DNA of 64,000 nucleotides, from contig QEYB01000448.1 in NCBI GenBank assembly GCA_017562135.1, positions 2,480,001 through 2,544,000 on the forward strand, written 5' to 3'. The stretch comes from Dipylidium caninum (taxonomy: Eukaryota; Platyhelminthes; Cestoda; Cyclophyllidea; Dipylidiidae). Below are positions 33,101-60,932 of the stretch, piece by piece (the stretch's first letter is position 1; every line of letters starts with the position of its first letter). The notes below the pieces were generated by a model, which worked only from the letters and a program-made list of their open reading frames with translations, searched no databases and was not told the DNA's origin. Both the position numbers and the translations under genes were made by a program.

Positions 33101-35923
33101 CGAGGCGTAGTGCAGCTTGTAAGGTGATATTTTGCAACAATGTGCTAATTCTCCTTCTCCAATACTTCTACTTCCCTTTGTCTCTCCGCCCCTAATCTTC
33201 AAACCCGCACCTTCGCAGAATCATCCACCATCTCACAGCGCTACTTCAAGCCTCACGAGGGTTAGTGCTTAGTAGACAGCTCTTACTAATCTGCATCGCC
33301 TACCCCCGTCTGTTAAAACGAGTAAAGCGAGCAACCAACCAAACCACCAACCAACCATCCGCCCAGTGCACGCATGCTACTTGTGGACTGCTGCATGAGA
33401 CGATGCTCCCGCCTCCGCCTCCTCCTCGGCCACCTCCCCACACACACGCACACACACACACGTGCATCCACAGCGATTGAGAGAACTTAGAGACGTGGGC
33501 ACCTCCCCTTCCAGACGACATCAACAACGACCTGGTCCGGCACTACCTCATTGAGACGGTGACCTCGCCGACCCGCGGCGTCAGAATCAAGGGCTTCAGC
33601 GCGGAGCAGGTCTTCCCCAATCTGCTCGCGCTCATTCAGCACCACACACAGTATCCGGTTGCGCTGCCGTGCTGCCTCGTGCTGCCGCCGGTGCCCCCCA
33701 GTCAGGCGGGCTCAGTGGCCACAGTCAGCAACTCCACGCTGATGCGAAATGGGGGCGGAAGTGGCAGCGCCAACGGCAACGGTGATTCCGATTCCGTGAC
33801 TCTGGTACAGAACAACGGAGTTCGCAGTCTGAATCAGACACCGGTGAGCTTCAATGTGAACCCTGCAGGCGGTGAGACGTTGGAAGCTCCGACAAGGAAT
33901 ATCACCTCGCCGCTCTCGCCCACCGCGGGGATGTTTCACAGCAATCTGATCAGTCCGCCGCCGAATATTTGTAAGTAACGCGCCGCACATTCCACACAGA
34001 GACACTGTCCAGGCTCTTGGGGGACGTTGTGAGACTTCTTTTGCTGACGTTGTTGACGCCCTCGGGTGGGGACAGTAAACTGCGTTTTCGGTTGAGCGAG
34101 GCGCCCTCTCTGCCGACAAACGGCCTGACGGCTGCCGTCTCGTCTGCGGTTGACGGTTTCTTCCGCATTAGGCTATGCGAAGATGCTTCAAGCTGAAGAC
34201 AATCGAGCTGACGACGGGTCATTCGACAGTGGCGGTGACTTAATCGGCGCGGAAGGTGGGCTGCCGAATGTCGAGGTGGCATCGCAGTAGCCCGCGAGTC
34301 GGGTGACGGGCCTGGTGGCGCCTCGGCCACGGGTGTGTGCTGGACTCGGGGCTCGGTTGCGAGTGACCGGCGTACTCTATTTTCATGGATCTCGAGGTCG
34401 ACTTCTTAGGTCCCCCCCCGCCCCCCGAGGTCATCTCTGCCGCCGAGGCCTTAATCCACTCCCGACTTCAAATTACACAATGGGGTTTCCTCGTGGAGCC
34501 ACTTACTTGCCTCACTCGAAACCGTCCTCACCGCTGCCGACTCTCTCCGCCCACTCGCACGGTCCACGTCTGCCACATGGAATGACAACCCGAGTTCAAA
34601 GGTGGCCTCCTTCCAGGCAAAAGCGCCAAGTCACTTCTTGCGTCTTGCGAACTACTGCCAGACGCAGTGGCTCCAACGGCCTCGAAAGGCGGAAGAGAAC
34701 TTTTTACTATGGTCTTTTAATGTAGGGAAGAGCGCAAACGAGCCACCAGTTCTGCATCATTTAAAAGGGCTCTCGTAGGTTACACGACTTTCCTCAAATT
34801 CCTCCAATTTGCGACAGAAATAAGAGCCTCGACTTAGGTTTGAAGGGATTGAAAGCTCAGCGTCTCCCGGTCTAACTTTGGGACCTCTTGCAAACGTGAT
34901 TTGGGAAAAAAGACTTGGTCAACAGCTTCCTCTTGTTAAACTTTAGCCTGCAGATGCCTCTACCTCGGGGCGGTGGAGGTGGACGCGGATCAGGAACAAA
35001 CTAGTCTGATGCGGGCAGTGGATACGCTGATTCCGGGGCCAGTGCTCCAGGCCGCAACCTGCGACCAAATGGGGGCGGAGAATCCAGTCCAGTACACCGA
35101 GTGTCAGCTTCAAGCCGCGCACAATGAGGGCATCCTCCTCACCGACCTCTCGCGCAAACTCTTCTTCCAGCGACACTTCTCCGCCAACAGCTTCGTCTAC
35201 ATGGGCGTCGATCCCCGCGACAAAGCGTGCGTTCGTCCGGGCAGAAGGGCCTTCTCACTCTACCCACTGCCCCCGTGCAGCCCCCTGAGTGGTAGACGGG
35301 GAGGAGGGGATTTCACCAGCGTGTTCACCTCATAGGCAGTGAAACCGAAGTAGGCCGCACAATCAGTCATCCGAGTCGAGTAGTTCTCGACGCCCTCTTC
35401 TACGCCTTCCGCGATCTTTCTTCTGCCCCCTGACGGCTCATCAAATACCCTTTTCGTGACTGACTAGGCAGGAAAAGAAGTATGCATAACTAGCTTGTTT
35501 CCTGAGCGCCAAGTGGAGAGAGCGAACAGCTTCCACACAGCAGCGTCAAAGTCCAGTCGCCAGTGGCGATGGCCAGCACAACTGAATTTACACGAAAAGG
35601 GGTTTTGTATCTAGGTCTCATTATTCTCCTCCTTAAGGGACACTATAGCAAGATTTTCTCTCTTTTTCTAGTTTCATTCATCCAAATCACTCAGCTTTGG
35701 GGTTGGACAAACCAAAGTAAGTTATCTGTTGGAACCACTTCTCTGAAAACAGGTGGAACCGCTCGATTCGTTAACACTTCGCTCTCCTTCGCACAGGCTC
35801 TTCGGTTTCATCATAAAGAAGCTGAGTGGTGAATACATGGTTCATGTCTTTTCTGAATTCGACGCCAACTGTAGCGCAGCTGTGGTCACTGCACAAATTA
35901 ACTCGCTCCTCCTCAGCAAGTGA
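6011..35923 (+). CDS. TNS: Tensin (PTP-like, C2, SH2, PTB adaptor), 32-exon model
   Basis: Focal-adhesion adaptor. In the family the SH2 binds phosphotyrosine proteins and the PTB binds integrin beta tails. Model join: 6011-6109, 7316-7456, 7973-8010, 9014-9093, 9289-9389, 9685-9735, 10165-10358, 11619-11705, 11787-11963, 12047-12178, 12530-12736, 12818-13284, 13376-13444, 14288-14608, 22393-23072, 25015-25340, 25779-25819, 25876-26135, 26718-27219, 27380-27475, 28092-28348, 28878-29022, 29152-29206, 30153-30226, 30433-30867, 31324-31449, 31891-31920, 33219-33260, 33515-33970, 34172-34255, 34947-35226, 35797-35923. Splice sites are GT-AG and all phases match, giving 6,180 nt (about 2,059 residues; human TNS1 is about 1,735). 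PTP-like domain is near residues 107-270, C2 270-425, SH2 1668-1815, PTB 1925-2059. The SH2 has FLVRDS; the PTP loop is dead. Domain order and the PTB ending at the stop identify tensin. The first exon and the middle-region exons rest on frame and phase alone and are less sure. Confidence 0.88.
6238..6268 (+). repeat. CTC trinucleotide microsatellite
   Basis: About ten CTC units in tensin intron 1. Confidence 0.9.
7316..7456 (+). CDS. TNS: Tensin exon 2, N-terminal Ser-rich segment
   Basis: Acceptor CTACTTGCAG and donor GAG/GTAGGC frame 47 codons, phase 0 in and out. The peptide is polar and Ser/Glu-rich with no fold. It holds an ATG at 7337 that could be an alternative start if exon 1 is not used, or if the acceptor at 7315 takes a spliced leader (inference). 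Confidence 0.55.
7973..8010 (+). CDS. TNS: Tensin exon 3 (38-bp microexon)
   Basis: TTCTTCCTTCTTTAG acceptor and TTCG/GTAAGA donor define a 38-bp exon, phase 0 in and phase 2 out. It is the only piece that reconciles the phase-0 end of exon 2 with the phase-2 start of exon 4. Encodes DSHSIRDSSTTI plus a split Arg codon. Confidence 0.6.
9014..9093 (+). CDS. TNS: Tensin exon 4, start of PTP-like domain
   Basis: Acceptor TCTGCCAACAG, donor TTCG/GTGAGT, phase 2 in and phase 1 out. The end, SRLDQVLGRIF, lines up with the family segment reading LDLTYITERIIAVSFP in vertebrate tensins, so this is the first strand of the phosphatase-like domain. Confidence 0.72.
9289..9389 (+). CDS. TNS: Tensin exon 5, PTP-like domain
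   Basis: Acceptor TTCCTTTAG, donor CTC/GTAAGT, phase 1 in and phase 0 out. Encodes the helix and strand ahead of the domain core (NRLACLAHIRGVIGDTV), matching the vertebrate segment ending EVTRMLKSKHGDNYLV. Confidence 0.82.
9685..9735 (+). CDS. TNS: Tensin exon 6, PTP-like domain
   Basis: 51-bp phase-0 exon, acceptor CTTCCATTCAG, donor CAG/GTGAGT. Encodes VFNCQEPDPNLAAMFDQ, equivalent to the vertebrate strand and loop with NLSEKRYDLTKLNPK. Confidence 0.85.
10165..10358 (+). CDS. TNS: Tensin exon 7, PTP signature loop (inactive)
   Basis: Acceptor ACCTTCAG, donor GAGAG/GTAATG, phase 0 in and phase 2 out. The exon carries the helix LIRFCETCYDWLARGN and the P-loop position at 10279-10302, which reads HGESVVAT where active enzymes have HCxxGxxR. 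Cys, Gly and Arg are all absent, so no catalysis is expected. TNS1 of vertebrates also lacks the catalytic Cys. Confidence 0.88.
10761..10782 (+). repeat. GGC trinucleotide repeat
   Basis: Interrupted GGC run in tensin intron 7. Confidence 0.85.
11619..11705 (+). CDS. TNS: Tensin exon 8, end of PTP-like domain
   Basis: Acceptor TTTCTCTTGCAG, donor CTGCG/GTGGGT, phase 2 both sides. Joined to exon 7 and exon 9, the spacing from AHFC to RY is 39 residues against 38 in human TNS3, so no exon is missing here. Confidence 0.82.
11787..11963 (+). CDS. TNS: Tensin exon 9, C2 domain start
   Basis: Acceptor TTCCTCTTCAG, donor GAAGT/GTAGTA, phase 2 both sides. RYATYMKIF aligns with RYVQFLSGL of human TNS3. 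HSIVLRNCPLF and the strand with FFKFYS match the C2 of tensin/PTEN type. The introns on either side are only about 81-83 bp. Confidence 0.88.
12047..12178 (+). CDS. TNS: Tensin exon 10, C2 domain
   Basis: Acceptor CTCCTTTTAG, donor TTCAA/GTGAGT, phase 2 both sides. RGDVVILSYRLAP corresponds to KGDVMVKCYHKK of vertebrate tensin, a hallmark strand of the C2 domain. Confidence 0.9.
12530..12736 (+). CDS. TNS: Tensin exon 11, end of C2 domain
   Basis: Acceptor TTGCCTTCTAG, donor CTGTG/GTAAGC, phase 2 both sides. LIFHSCEGYKEVLTFTYDSF matches the last C2 strands (vertebrate FRLQFHTGAVQGYGLVF). The end, PPDPAYTRQL, matches the post-C2 stretch TTDPLIRW. Confidence 0.88.
12818..13284 (+). CDS. TNS: Tensin exon 12, disordered middle region
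   Basis: 156 codons, phase 2 in and phase 1 out. The acceptor region is CTCTTCAGAGAG; only the third AG keeps the frame open. A predicted-helical Glu-rich stretch (SEEMEEVSRELV) is followed by KRPPPP, a possible SH3 ligand, and a Ser-rich end. Donor TCAG/GTAGTA at 13285 fits the next exon's phase; a second GT at 13318 does not. Confidence 0.75.
13376..13444 (+). CDS. TNS: Tensin exon 13, basic segment
   Basis: 69-bp phase-1 symmetric exon, acceptor TTTCTGTTGCAG, donor AAGG/GTATGT. Lys/Arg-rich peptide (VSRRSLKGLTVN, then KIKSKIK). It could be skipped without a frameshift. No family match beyond being polybasic. Confidence 0.68.
14288..14608 (+). CDS. TNS: Tensin exon 14, proline-rich segment
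   Basis: Phase-1 symmetric exon, donor GATG/GTAAGC. It carries the SH3-type run APPPRPPPPRL and an acidic DTDGTEEE stretch. Start 14288 follows a weak acceptor (GGTTGAG). The better-looking acceptor at 14275 gives a basic peptide that stops after about 24 codons, so it would truncate tensin. The end is firmer than the start. Confidence 0.6.
14609..22392 (+). other. Long intron 14 of tensin (7.8 kb)
   Basis: GC- and CpG-rich sequence with many overlapping chance open frames on both strands. I see no exon that keeps phase 1 on both sides with family similarity. It contains scattered CCAAT boxes (for example near 15581 and 20629) and ATGGCGG- or GGCGCCATT-like elements, so it may hold internal promoters. 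It also contains a 16-bp tandem duplication at 15225-15256. Confidence 0.5.
15225..15256 (+). repeat. 16-bp tandem duplication with AATAAA
   Basis: AGGCCAATAAAAGTCT occurs twice back to back. Each copy contains AATAAA and an overlapping CCAAT. It lies inside the long tensin intron. Confidence 0.9.
22393..23072 (+). CDS. TNS: Tensin exon 15, LD-like motif region
   Basis: Acceptor TGAATTTTCCAG, donor ACG/GTGAGT, phase 1 in and phase 0 out, 680 bp, the largest tensin exon. An acidic helix (IEDQEAEDFEEAEYRQLQQE) is followed by LDQLLEEL at 22581-22604, which fits the paxillin LD consensus LDxLLxxL. The rest is Ser/Thr/Tyr/Gly-rich with several Ser-Tyr sites. A 280-codon antisense frame here is a shadow. 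Confidence 0.85.
25015..25340 (+). CDS. TNS: Tensin exon 16, coiled-coil segment
   Basis: Acceptor TCTCTGTGCCTTTAG, donor AAGG/GTGAGA, phase 0 in and phase 2 out. The segment YRELQLLEELSSARQELAML is predicted helical or coiled coil. It is followed by Pro-rich and His/Gln-rich sequence. Confidence 0.78.
25779..25819 (+). CDS. TNS: Tensin exon 17 (41-bp microexon)
   Basis: Acceptor TTCGTTTTCAG and donor ACGA/GTAAGG, phase 2 in and phase 1 out. Encodes SNLYRTHGRYETT, with two tyrosines. The phase bridges exon 16 to exon 18. Confidence 0.65.
25876..26135 (+). CDS. TNS: Tensin exon 18, low-complexity segment
   Basis: Phase 1 in, phase 0 out, donor AAC/GTGAGT. The preferred acceptor is TTTACTTTCCGAG after a long pyrimidine tract, making the preceding intron 56 bp. 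A second phase-compatible acceptor at 25950 would shorten the exon by 75 bp. Phase logic requires some exon of this type between exons 17 and 19; the peptide has no recognisable domain. Confidence 0.5.
26718..27219 (+). CDS. TNS: Tensin exon 19, His/Cys cluster and NPF-acidic motif
   Basis: Acceptor CTCCTCTTGTAG, donor TCAG/GTATAT, phase 0 in and phase 1 out. A His-rich stretch plus CEYC lies at 26808-26864, and NPFAEDDDE starts at 26928. A long acidic Ser run is followed by a basic RRRVIRRR run. Reading on past 27219 gives an Arg/Pro-rich chance frame, so the donor there is preferred. Confidence 0.75.
27380..27475 (+). CDS. TNS: Tensin exon 20
   Basis: Acceptor TTTTCCTCCCTAG and donor TCAG/GTAGGC frame a 96-bp symmetric phase-1 exon. 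Peptide begins DSGYAFGTPKRAMSS. It joins exon 21 in phase, so the open frame at 27762-27989 is not needed. Confidence 0.72.
28092..28348 (+). CDS. TNS: Tensin exon 21, Ser-rich with helix
   Basis: Acceptor CCCCTTTGCAG, donor CAG/GTGAGG, phase 1 in and phase 0 out. The start, GPQSPGPGYSS, resembles the repeated SPGSP motifs of the vertebrate tensin linker. It is followed by an Arg/Glu/Gln helix (ARRERLRQEAEQAEALRQ). Confidence 0.78.
28878..29022 (+). CDS. TNS: Tensin exon 22
   Basis: Acceptor TTTTGCCTGCAG, donor GAAG/GTAGGT, phase 0 in and phase 1 out. Encodes PERTEFEEIETVTLQPIGRG and onward. A phase-0 acceptor at 28760 opens the same frame and would add 39 residues including a Gly run; both forms are possible. 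Confidence 0.7.
29152..29206 (+). CDS. TNS: Tensin exon 23 (55-bp microexon)
   Basis: Acceptor CTGCCTTTCAG and donor ATGTC/GTAAGT, phase 1 in and phase 2 out. Encodes GLNRMDNYTGARQQGTNM. Confidence 0.68.
30153..30226 (+). CDS. TNS: Tensin exon 24
   Basis: Acceptor GGTTCTTTTGCAG and donor TCAA/GTAAGA, phase 2 in and phase 1 out. Ser/Thr/Arg-rich peptide ending SARPQRASS. The phase links exon 23 to exon 25. Confidence 0.68.
30433..30867 (+). CDS. TNS: Tensin exon 25, Gln/His tract and start of SH2
   Basis: Acceptor TTTTTGTTCTCAG, donor GAAG/GTTAGT, phase-1 symmetric. About 80 residues are dominated by Gln and His. The last residues, VWYRLKISRQE, match the opening of tensin SH2 domains (WYKPEISREQA). 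Confidence 0.88.
31324..31449 (+). CDS. TNS: Tensin exon 26, SH2 phosphotyrosine pocket
   Basis: Acceptor GTACTTTCGTAG, donor TCAG/GTATGT, symmetric phase 1. PPGSFLVRDSTTFKDAYGLA matches [20 protein letters not shown] of human TNS1. The invariant phosphate-binding Arg is encoded at 31368-31370, so this SH2 looks able to bind phosphotyrosine. Confidence 0.95.
31891..31920 (+). CDS. TNS: Tensin exon 27, 30-bp SH2 microexon
   Basis: Acceptor CTCCCTCTCAG and donor CTCA/GTAAGA define a symmetric phase-1 exon coding GFAKFMKNIL. It has no counterpart in vertebrate tensin SH2 domains. It lies after the strand-D region, before DLVRHYLIET. Confidence 0.7.
32099..32122 (+). repeat. CCT trinucleotide microsatellite
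   Basis: Eight CCT units in the intron between the two SH2 microexons. A longer imperfect CTC/CTT tract lies at 31818-31862, just before microexon 27, and serves as an extended pyrimidine tract. Confidence 0.85.
33219..33260 (+). CDS. TNS: Tensin exon 28, 42-bp SH2 microexon
   Basis: Acceptor CACCTTCGCAG and donor GAGG/GTTAGT, symmetric phase 1. Encodes SSTISQRYFKPHE with split flanking codons. Like exon 27 it adds residues inside the SH2 and can be skipped in frame. Confidence 0.68.
33515..33970 (+). CDS. TNS: Tensin exon 29, end of SH2 and linker
   Basis: Acceptor CTCCCCTTCCAG, donor ATTT/GTAAGT, symmetric phase 1. DLVRHYLIET, RGVRIKGF and ALIQHHTQYPVALPC match the C-terminal half of tensin SH2. 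It is followed by a Ser/Asn/Gly-rich SH2-PTB linker of about 90 residues. Confidence 0.93.
34172..34255 (+). CDS. TNS: Tensin exon 30, SH2-PTB linker
   Basis: Acceptor CTTCCGCATTAG and donor GAAG/GTGGGC, symmetric phase 1, 84 bp. Acidic peptide (YAKMLQAEDNRADDG). It occupies the position of the short acidic/polar stretch before the PTB in other tensins. Confidence 0.72.
34947..35226 (+). CDS. TNS: Tensin exon 31, PTB domain
   Basis: Acceptor TTAAACTTTAG, donor AAAGC/GTGCGT, phase 1 in and phase 2 out. LYLGAVEVDADQEQTS, GILLTDLSRKLFFQRHF and MGVDPRDK match the tensin PTB (ACNVLFVNSVDMES, GITLTDNQRKLFFRRHY, CDLDPQERK). Confidence 0.93.
35797..35923 (+). CDS. TNS: Tensin last exon, PTB C-terminus
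   Basis: Acceptor CCTTCGCACAG, phase 2 in. LFGFIIKKL and HVFSEFDANCSAAVV match LFGFVARKQ and HLFAELDPNQPASAI of human TNS1. It ends at TGA 35921-35923, the usual tensin end. Joined to exon 31, the loop before LFGF is about 9 residues shorter than in human and lacks its Trp. Confidence 0.93.
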
Positions 35924-37758
35924 AGTCATCGCCTTCCTCTGCTTACTCACCGACCCCTTTGCCCTCTCCCCTCACGCAATTTTAACCCTTTTACGCTCTC
36001 AGTCTCTATTTCTCTTCCTTAAAATTACGCGCGCCATAGAAAGCGATGTGAAGTCTGTCTATGCCTCGCCCTAGTGCTACATGCTATTGAATGGTGCCTC
36101 AGCTATTGCTAGAACACCCCTTCTCGCCCCCTATCCCGAAGACCACTCAACACTCTTGAGCTTCTCCTCCTCCCTCTCCCCGCAGCCTCGATCTTGTGAA
36201 ATCCTCTTCCTACTACTGACCGAGTGAATCTGTAGATTTGTCGAGGTAACATGGCATGCGCATCCCCTCCAACTGTCCACTATATACGCTTCCCAATATT
36301 GTCAGAGGAATTTCACTCTCCAAACAATGACGTCTTCTTTCTTCTACGTGATTGGATTAAATAGTATATCCTTCAGCCACATACAATATGCCCGGAAATT
36401 TCATGCTTTCTCATGCGCAAATCGATGCTGCTTGCCAGACCGGTATTAACTTAAAATAAGGTAGAATAGACTTATGACATGAAAATTAGTCTAACCTCCG
36501 CCATCATTGTCGAATCCACAGGCCGTAAAAAGAATTTCTGAATTTAAGGTACAGAACCTAGTGTGAATACAACCTTAAAATTTTCCGAAGTGTAAAATTT
36601 TAAATACAAAGTAGCAAGATGCCCCAAGTACAGGCGGACAAATACTTTAAATATGCGTATAACTGTCTACGCAATGCTCGAAGTATATTTCGTTTCTCCT
36701 CTGATTCCTCGACGTCCCAACGTAATGCACCTACCTCTAACGGATGCAACTAGTAATGATAAAGTACTTAAGATCTCGATAAGCCAAAAGTGAGAATGAA
36801 GTAAATGAGAGAATATCAAGAGTGGAATATAGTGAACAGTGAGCACCACTATTTATGTTGAACTCTAATATTTTCGTGTCGGAAGCAAGCTACCGTTGTT
36901 ACAATTACGGCGGGGCTATGTGGGGCCTTCTTTTCGTTTATTACAATTGAAAGAAAATTGGATAGTTACAGAAAACTGTGGAAACCCATGCTTTCCTCCT
37001 TGTCTGCGGTATAATGCGCCTAGAAGGGCTTAGAAAGTTTGCCATTAAATGTAGTGGAGAAGTTGTCTCATGAAGGAAATCATGGCACATTATGTTAATA
37101 CTCAGCTATTTATGCGGTGACTACTTGTAATGAAGTTAACTAAAGAAGTACCAATCGCCAAAGGTCATATAATTTGCTCTAACTTAAGGTAAATTTGCCA
37201 ACAACAGCGATCGTATATTAGTTTCGCGTTTTTTTTCGTTTACCAGCTAATTATGTTTTATAATGCCAATGGCTGCTGATTTGATTGGCGGTGGGGTTGA
37301 AAAGTTGGTCGAATGTCAAGTGGGGAGCCAACTCTGCTCTGCCAGTTTTCGTATTATTCTTCCAAGGCTCTATTGCCATCTGTTATATAACCTAGTGTTC
37401 ATCGGTATTTGTCCGATCCGGCCTACGTTTTGCTCTTTTCTTTCCTTTTGTTGTGCGGATTTCCAGCAAACTTTTAAAGTAGCGGTTTTGCACCTACATA
37501 TAATTTGTGGACATTTGTTTTTCCACGTCCTCGCTTGCCAATTTAATATTTTTTTATCTGGACGTTTGATTGTTACCACAACTACTTGGCTAACATCTGG
37601 ATTTTCTCTGAGTCGCCGGAGTTGGTGCATGCGGCTTTCTCAATTATGAAGTTGATTAAAGATGCTTGCTAATTTCAAACGGCTTATGATCCAACTAGGT
37701 CTCTTTAATGTTTTGTCTTATTTTCTTAAATTTTATCCTTGTTTGTCTGCCATTTTAG
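35924..37758 (+). other. AT-rich intergenic spacer between tensin and DYRK1
   Basis: 1.8 kb with no supported exon. Composition changes from GC- and CpG-rich before about 35.5 kb to AT-rich here. It must hold the tensin 3' UTR and probably the DYRK1 promoter or leader. Confidence 0.6.
36356..36361 (+). terminator. Candidate tensin poly(A) signal (ATTAAA)
   Basis: ATTAAA lies 433 bp after the tensin stop. I saw no AATAAA between the two genes, and another ATTAAA lies near 37044. This is a weak call made by position only. Confidence 0.25.
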
Positions 37759-37803
37759 CTTCAGTATTCCCAACAATGATAGTTGTGCAATAGTCCGGAA
37801 CAA
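37759..37803 (+). promoter_or_regulatory. DYRK1 5' leader with acceptor and 5-codon uORF
   Basis: A strong acceptor (TTGTTTGTCTGCCATTTTAG) ends at 37758, so the leader is probably joined to an upstream 5' UTR exon or, in a flatworm, a trans-spliced leader. A tiny uORF, ATG 37776 to TAG 37793, lies 10 nt before the main ATG at 37804. Confidence 0.5.
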
Positions 37804-58676
<20,873 letters not shown>

Positions 58677-58952
58677 ACGTCTCCTCGGTGGCGAAGGTGA
58701 AGTTCTCTACCTCCCCTTTCCGGACTCCCTGTACAGTCCCTTCCGCCCCCTGTCCCCCCCCCACCCTCCTGGAAGTATGGAGGCACTCGCCCGTCCTCTT
58801 CGCTCTCTCCCTCCTCCCTTTTTCTGTGATAGTTGGACGCACAAACTGTCGCTATGGTCTTAGCTTTACCCTCGCGCTCTCTCAAGAATTGAGTTCTCTC
58901 GATAAATTTCACTCGAATTATGTGATTCTCTCTCTATATACATATATTAGAT

Positions 58953-58970
58953 ATTATATATATATATATA
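58953..58970 (+). repeat. AT dinucleotide microsatellite
   Basis: About nine TA units in the DYRK1 3' flank. Confidence 0.9.
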
Positions 58971-60398
58971 CGTGTATAAAAGTGTGTATACAAGTCTGCA
59001 TCTGTGTGCGTGTGCCGGGGGAGGAGTTCCCTGGTCTCCCTTATTTTCGGCTTATTTTAAAAACAGCGCCAGTTTTGTGCACCCACGTGTAGGTGTTTTG
59101 CTCGCAAAAAGAAGACCTGATTGACGGAAGTGCCGGCGGCGTTGTTCCGCTGATGTCCTCCCCTGACAGCGGAGACACACACGAATTCAGTGGATGCTTT
59201 AAAAAAAATATGGGCGGCCTTGGAGCCACCGCGAGAGTCAAGCCCCGGGAAATGTCCGAAGTGCACTTCTTAGCACTGAAATATTTCGCCAAATTGAAGT
59301 GGTCGCTTCTGATCCTCCCGATTTGTCTTGGACGTTCATCTTTCTGCTCCATCTCCTTACGTGGCCAACTTTCTGCCTCTCACTCAAACACATTAATGAT
59401 TCCTTGCAACAGCGCTTCGATAAAATGACTTTGAGTATTTTCAAATCGCCATAGAGACACTCTAAATTAGGAGGTGACAGGCCCTGAAATCGCCAGGCAT
59501 GCTGTTTCGCTCTGTTTTATGGCGCCTACAAAACTGCGAGACTCCTTGGCCAGCGGTGGGTTCATTCCGCCCTCCTTGCGGCGAGAAACGTAGCCTGTCA
59601 CCTCTCCCACTTGAGTTTCTAACCTCGTTCTCCTCTGCCGGATGGTTTTCAAGCGTCGAGGAATGGCGGCCATCCTAAGGCGACAAAATGTATTCCGAGC
59701 CCGGTGGGACGGGACAGCAGGGCCTCGCTCCCGGGTGCGGCCTTTCCGGCTAGCAAACGTCGCGACTCCGGGGTCCCGTGATGCCAGAGCGGAGAGTGGG
59801 GTCGCCTCCATTCCAGACCATCGCGGAACACCTCCTCCGGCGCGCCACCCAGCGCAGGCCGGGCGGACCGCGGCCTCAGTCAACTGGTGGCGCACCGACG
59901 ACCACGCCAAGGCGCGGGGAGGAGGGAGGCCCTCGCCGGGGCCGGCTTGTTCCCCTATCGGAGACCTGAGGGCGCTACGGGAAGAGCTTCGCGTTGCAAG
60001 TCGCCAAGTGATTTGGAAGTGGGCAATTTAACATGGGGAAGGGCAGCACATGAAGAAGGAGAAGTTAATGGTCTTGGAAGATTTTGCTCAATTGTTGGCG
60101 TGCGTGTCACCCATTTGCCTAGTCTGCCCGCCCCAGAAACACGCAGTCTTTCGGACAGATTCCCCAGAGTGGCCTCGTCGGCCACACCTCTCGCCCTTGC
60201 AGCTCGTGGGCCGGTTGCGCCTTTGCGGAGTTGTAGGCGCTCAGCCAACTTTGAATCTTCTCTGTAAACGGCAAAAGTCCCGGATTCAGTGGTTAGACGC
60301 CCGTAGGCAGGCAAAATCTCATCACCTGAGGCTGGTGACCACTCGGTTCTCAAGCGAACTCGAAGCGGCCCCTTCAACCGCAGTTGGTTTCCATAGTT

Positions 60399-60419
60399 AA
60401 TAAAATCTAACCAAATAAA
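60399..60419 (+). terminator. Paired AATAAA, candidate DYRK1 poly(A) signal
   Basis: AATAAA at 60399 and again at 60414, 1.7 kb after the DYRK1 stop; I saw no closer AATAAA. Weak, based on position. Confidence 0.3.
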
Positions 60420-60889
60420 AATCCCTACTTCAAATTGTCTTACAATTCCGATTTGTGACCTTAAACGCCCTTTCCCCCCAGAAAAGGAAGGTTAATCGAG
60501 TTCTTTAAAGTTTTCCTCTCATCATCTTGTAAAGCAGTTGGAATTCTCTCGTTTCGTGGGTGAGACATTAAAAAAGCCTTTTTGTCAGGAGGAGATCTGC
60601 TCTAAAGCTTATGACACAGGGGGCCACTTGCGCGGTCATCTCCTAATGTTATCACGGTAATGGGAATGAGGATTTAAATTCGAAAAGAGGTGTCAAAGGC
60701 TATTTTTGAGGCGTTCGACTCCATGTGACTGCGTCGTAAGACCCTCCAGACAGATGGCAGCCTCATCATTCAGCGTAGCTGCCGCCAGTACAGGCTGCTG
60801 CTTGGTTCCGTCGAGCGCCTCCTCCGCCTCAAAGACCGGGCGTGTGGCTGTTTGCAAAGGGCTTTTTTGTCAGCAATGAGGCAACCCAG

Positions 60890-60932
60890 CCAATCAGGAG
60901 CGCCGACCGTGACGTCACTCAACGCGGATTGG
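60890..60932 (+). promoter_or_regulatory. CCAAT-CRE-CCAAT module
   Basis: CCAAT at 60890, a perfect palindromic CRE TGACGTCA at 60910-60917 and ATTGG at 60928 lie within 43 bp. This is typical NF-Y plus CREB/ATF promoter architecture. No exon was confirmed after it. Confidence 0.45.

Noticed and set aside
35681..35716. Short LWGWTNQ exon candidate inside the PTB (acceptor at 35693, donor GTAAGT)
   Set aside because: It has the expected Trp and a good donor, but its 22-bp length breaks the reading frame into the last exon.
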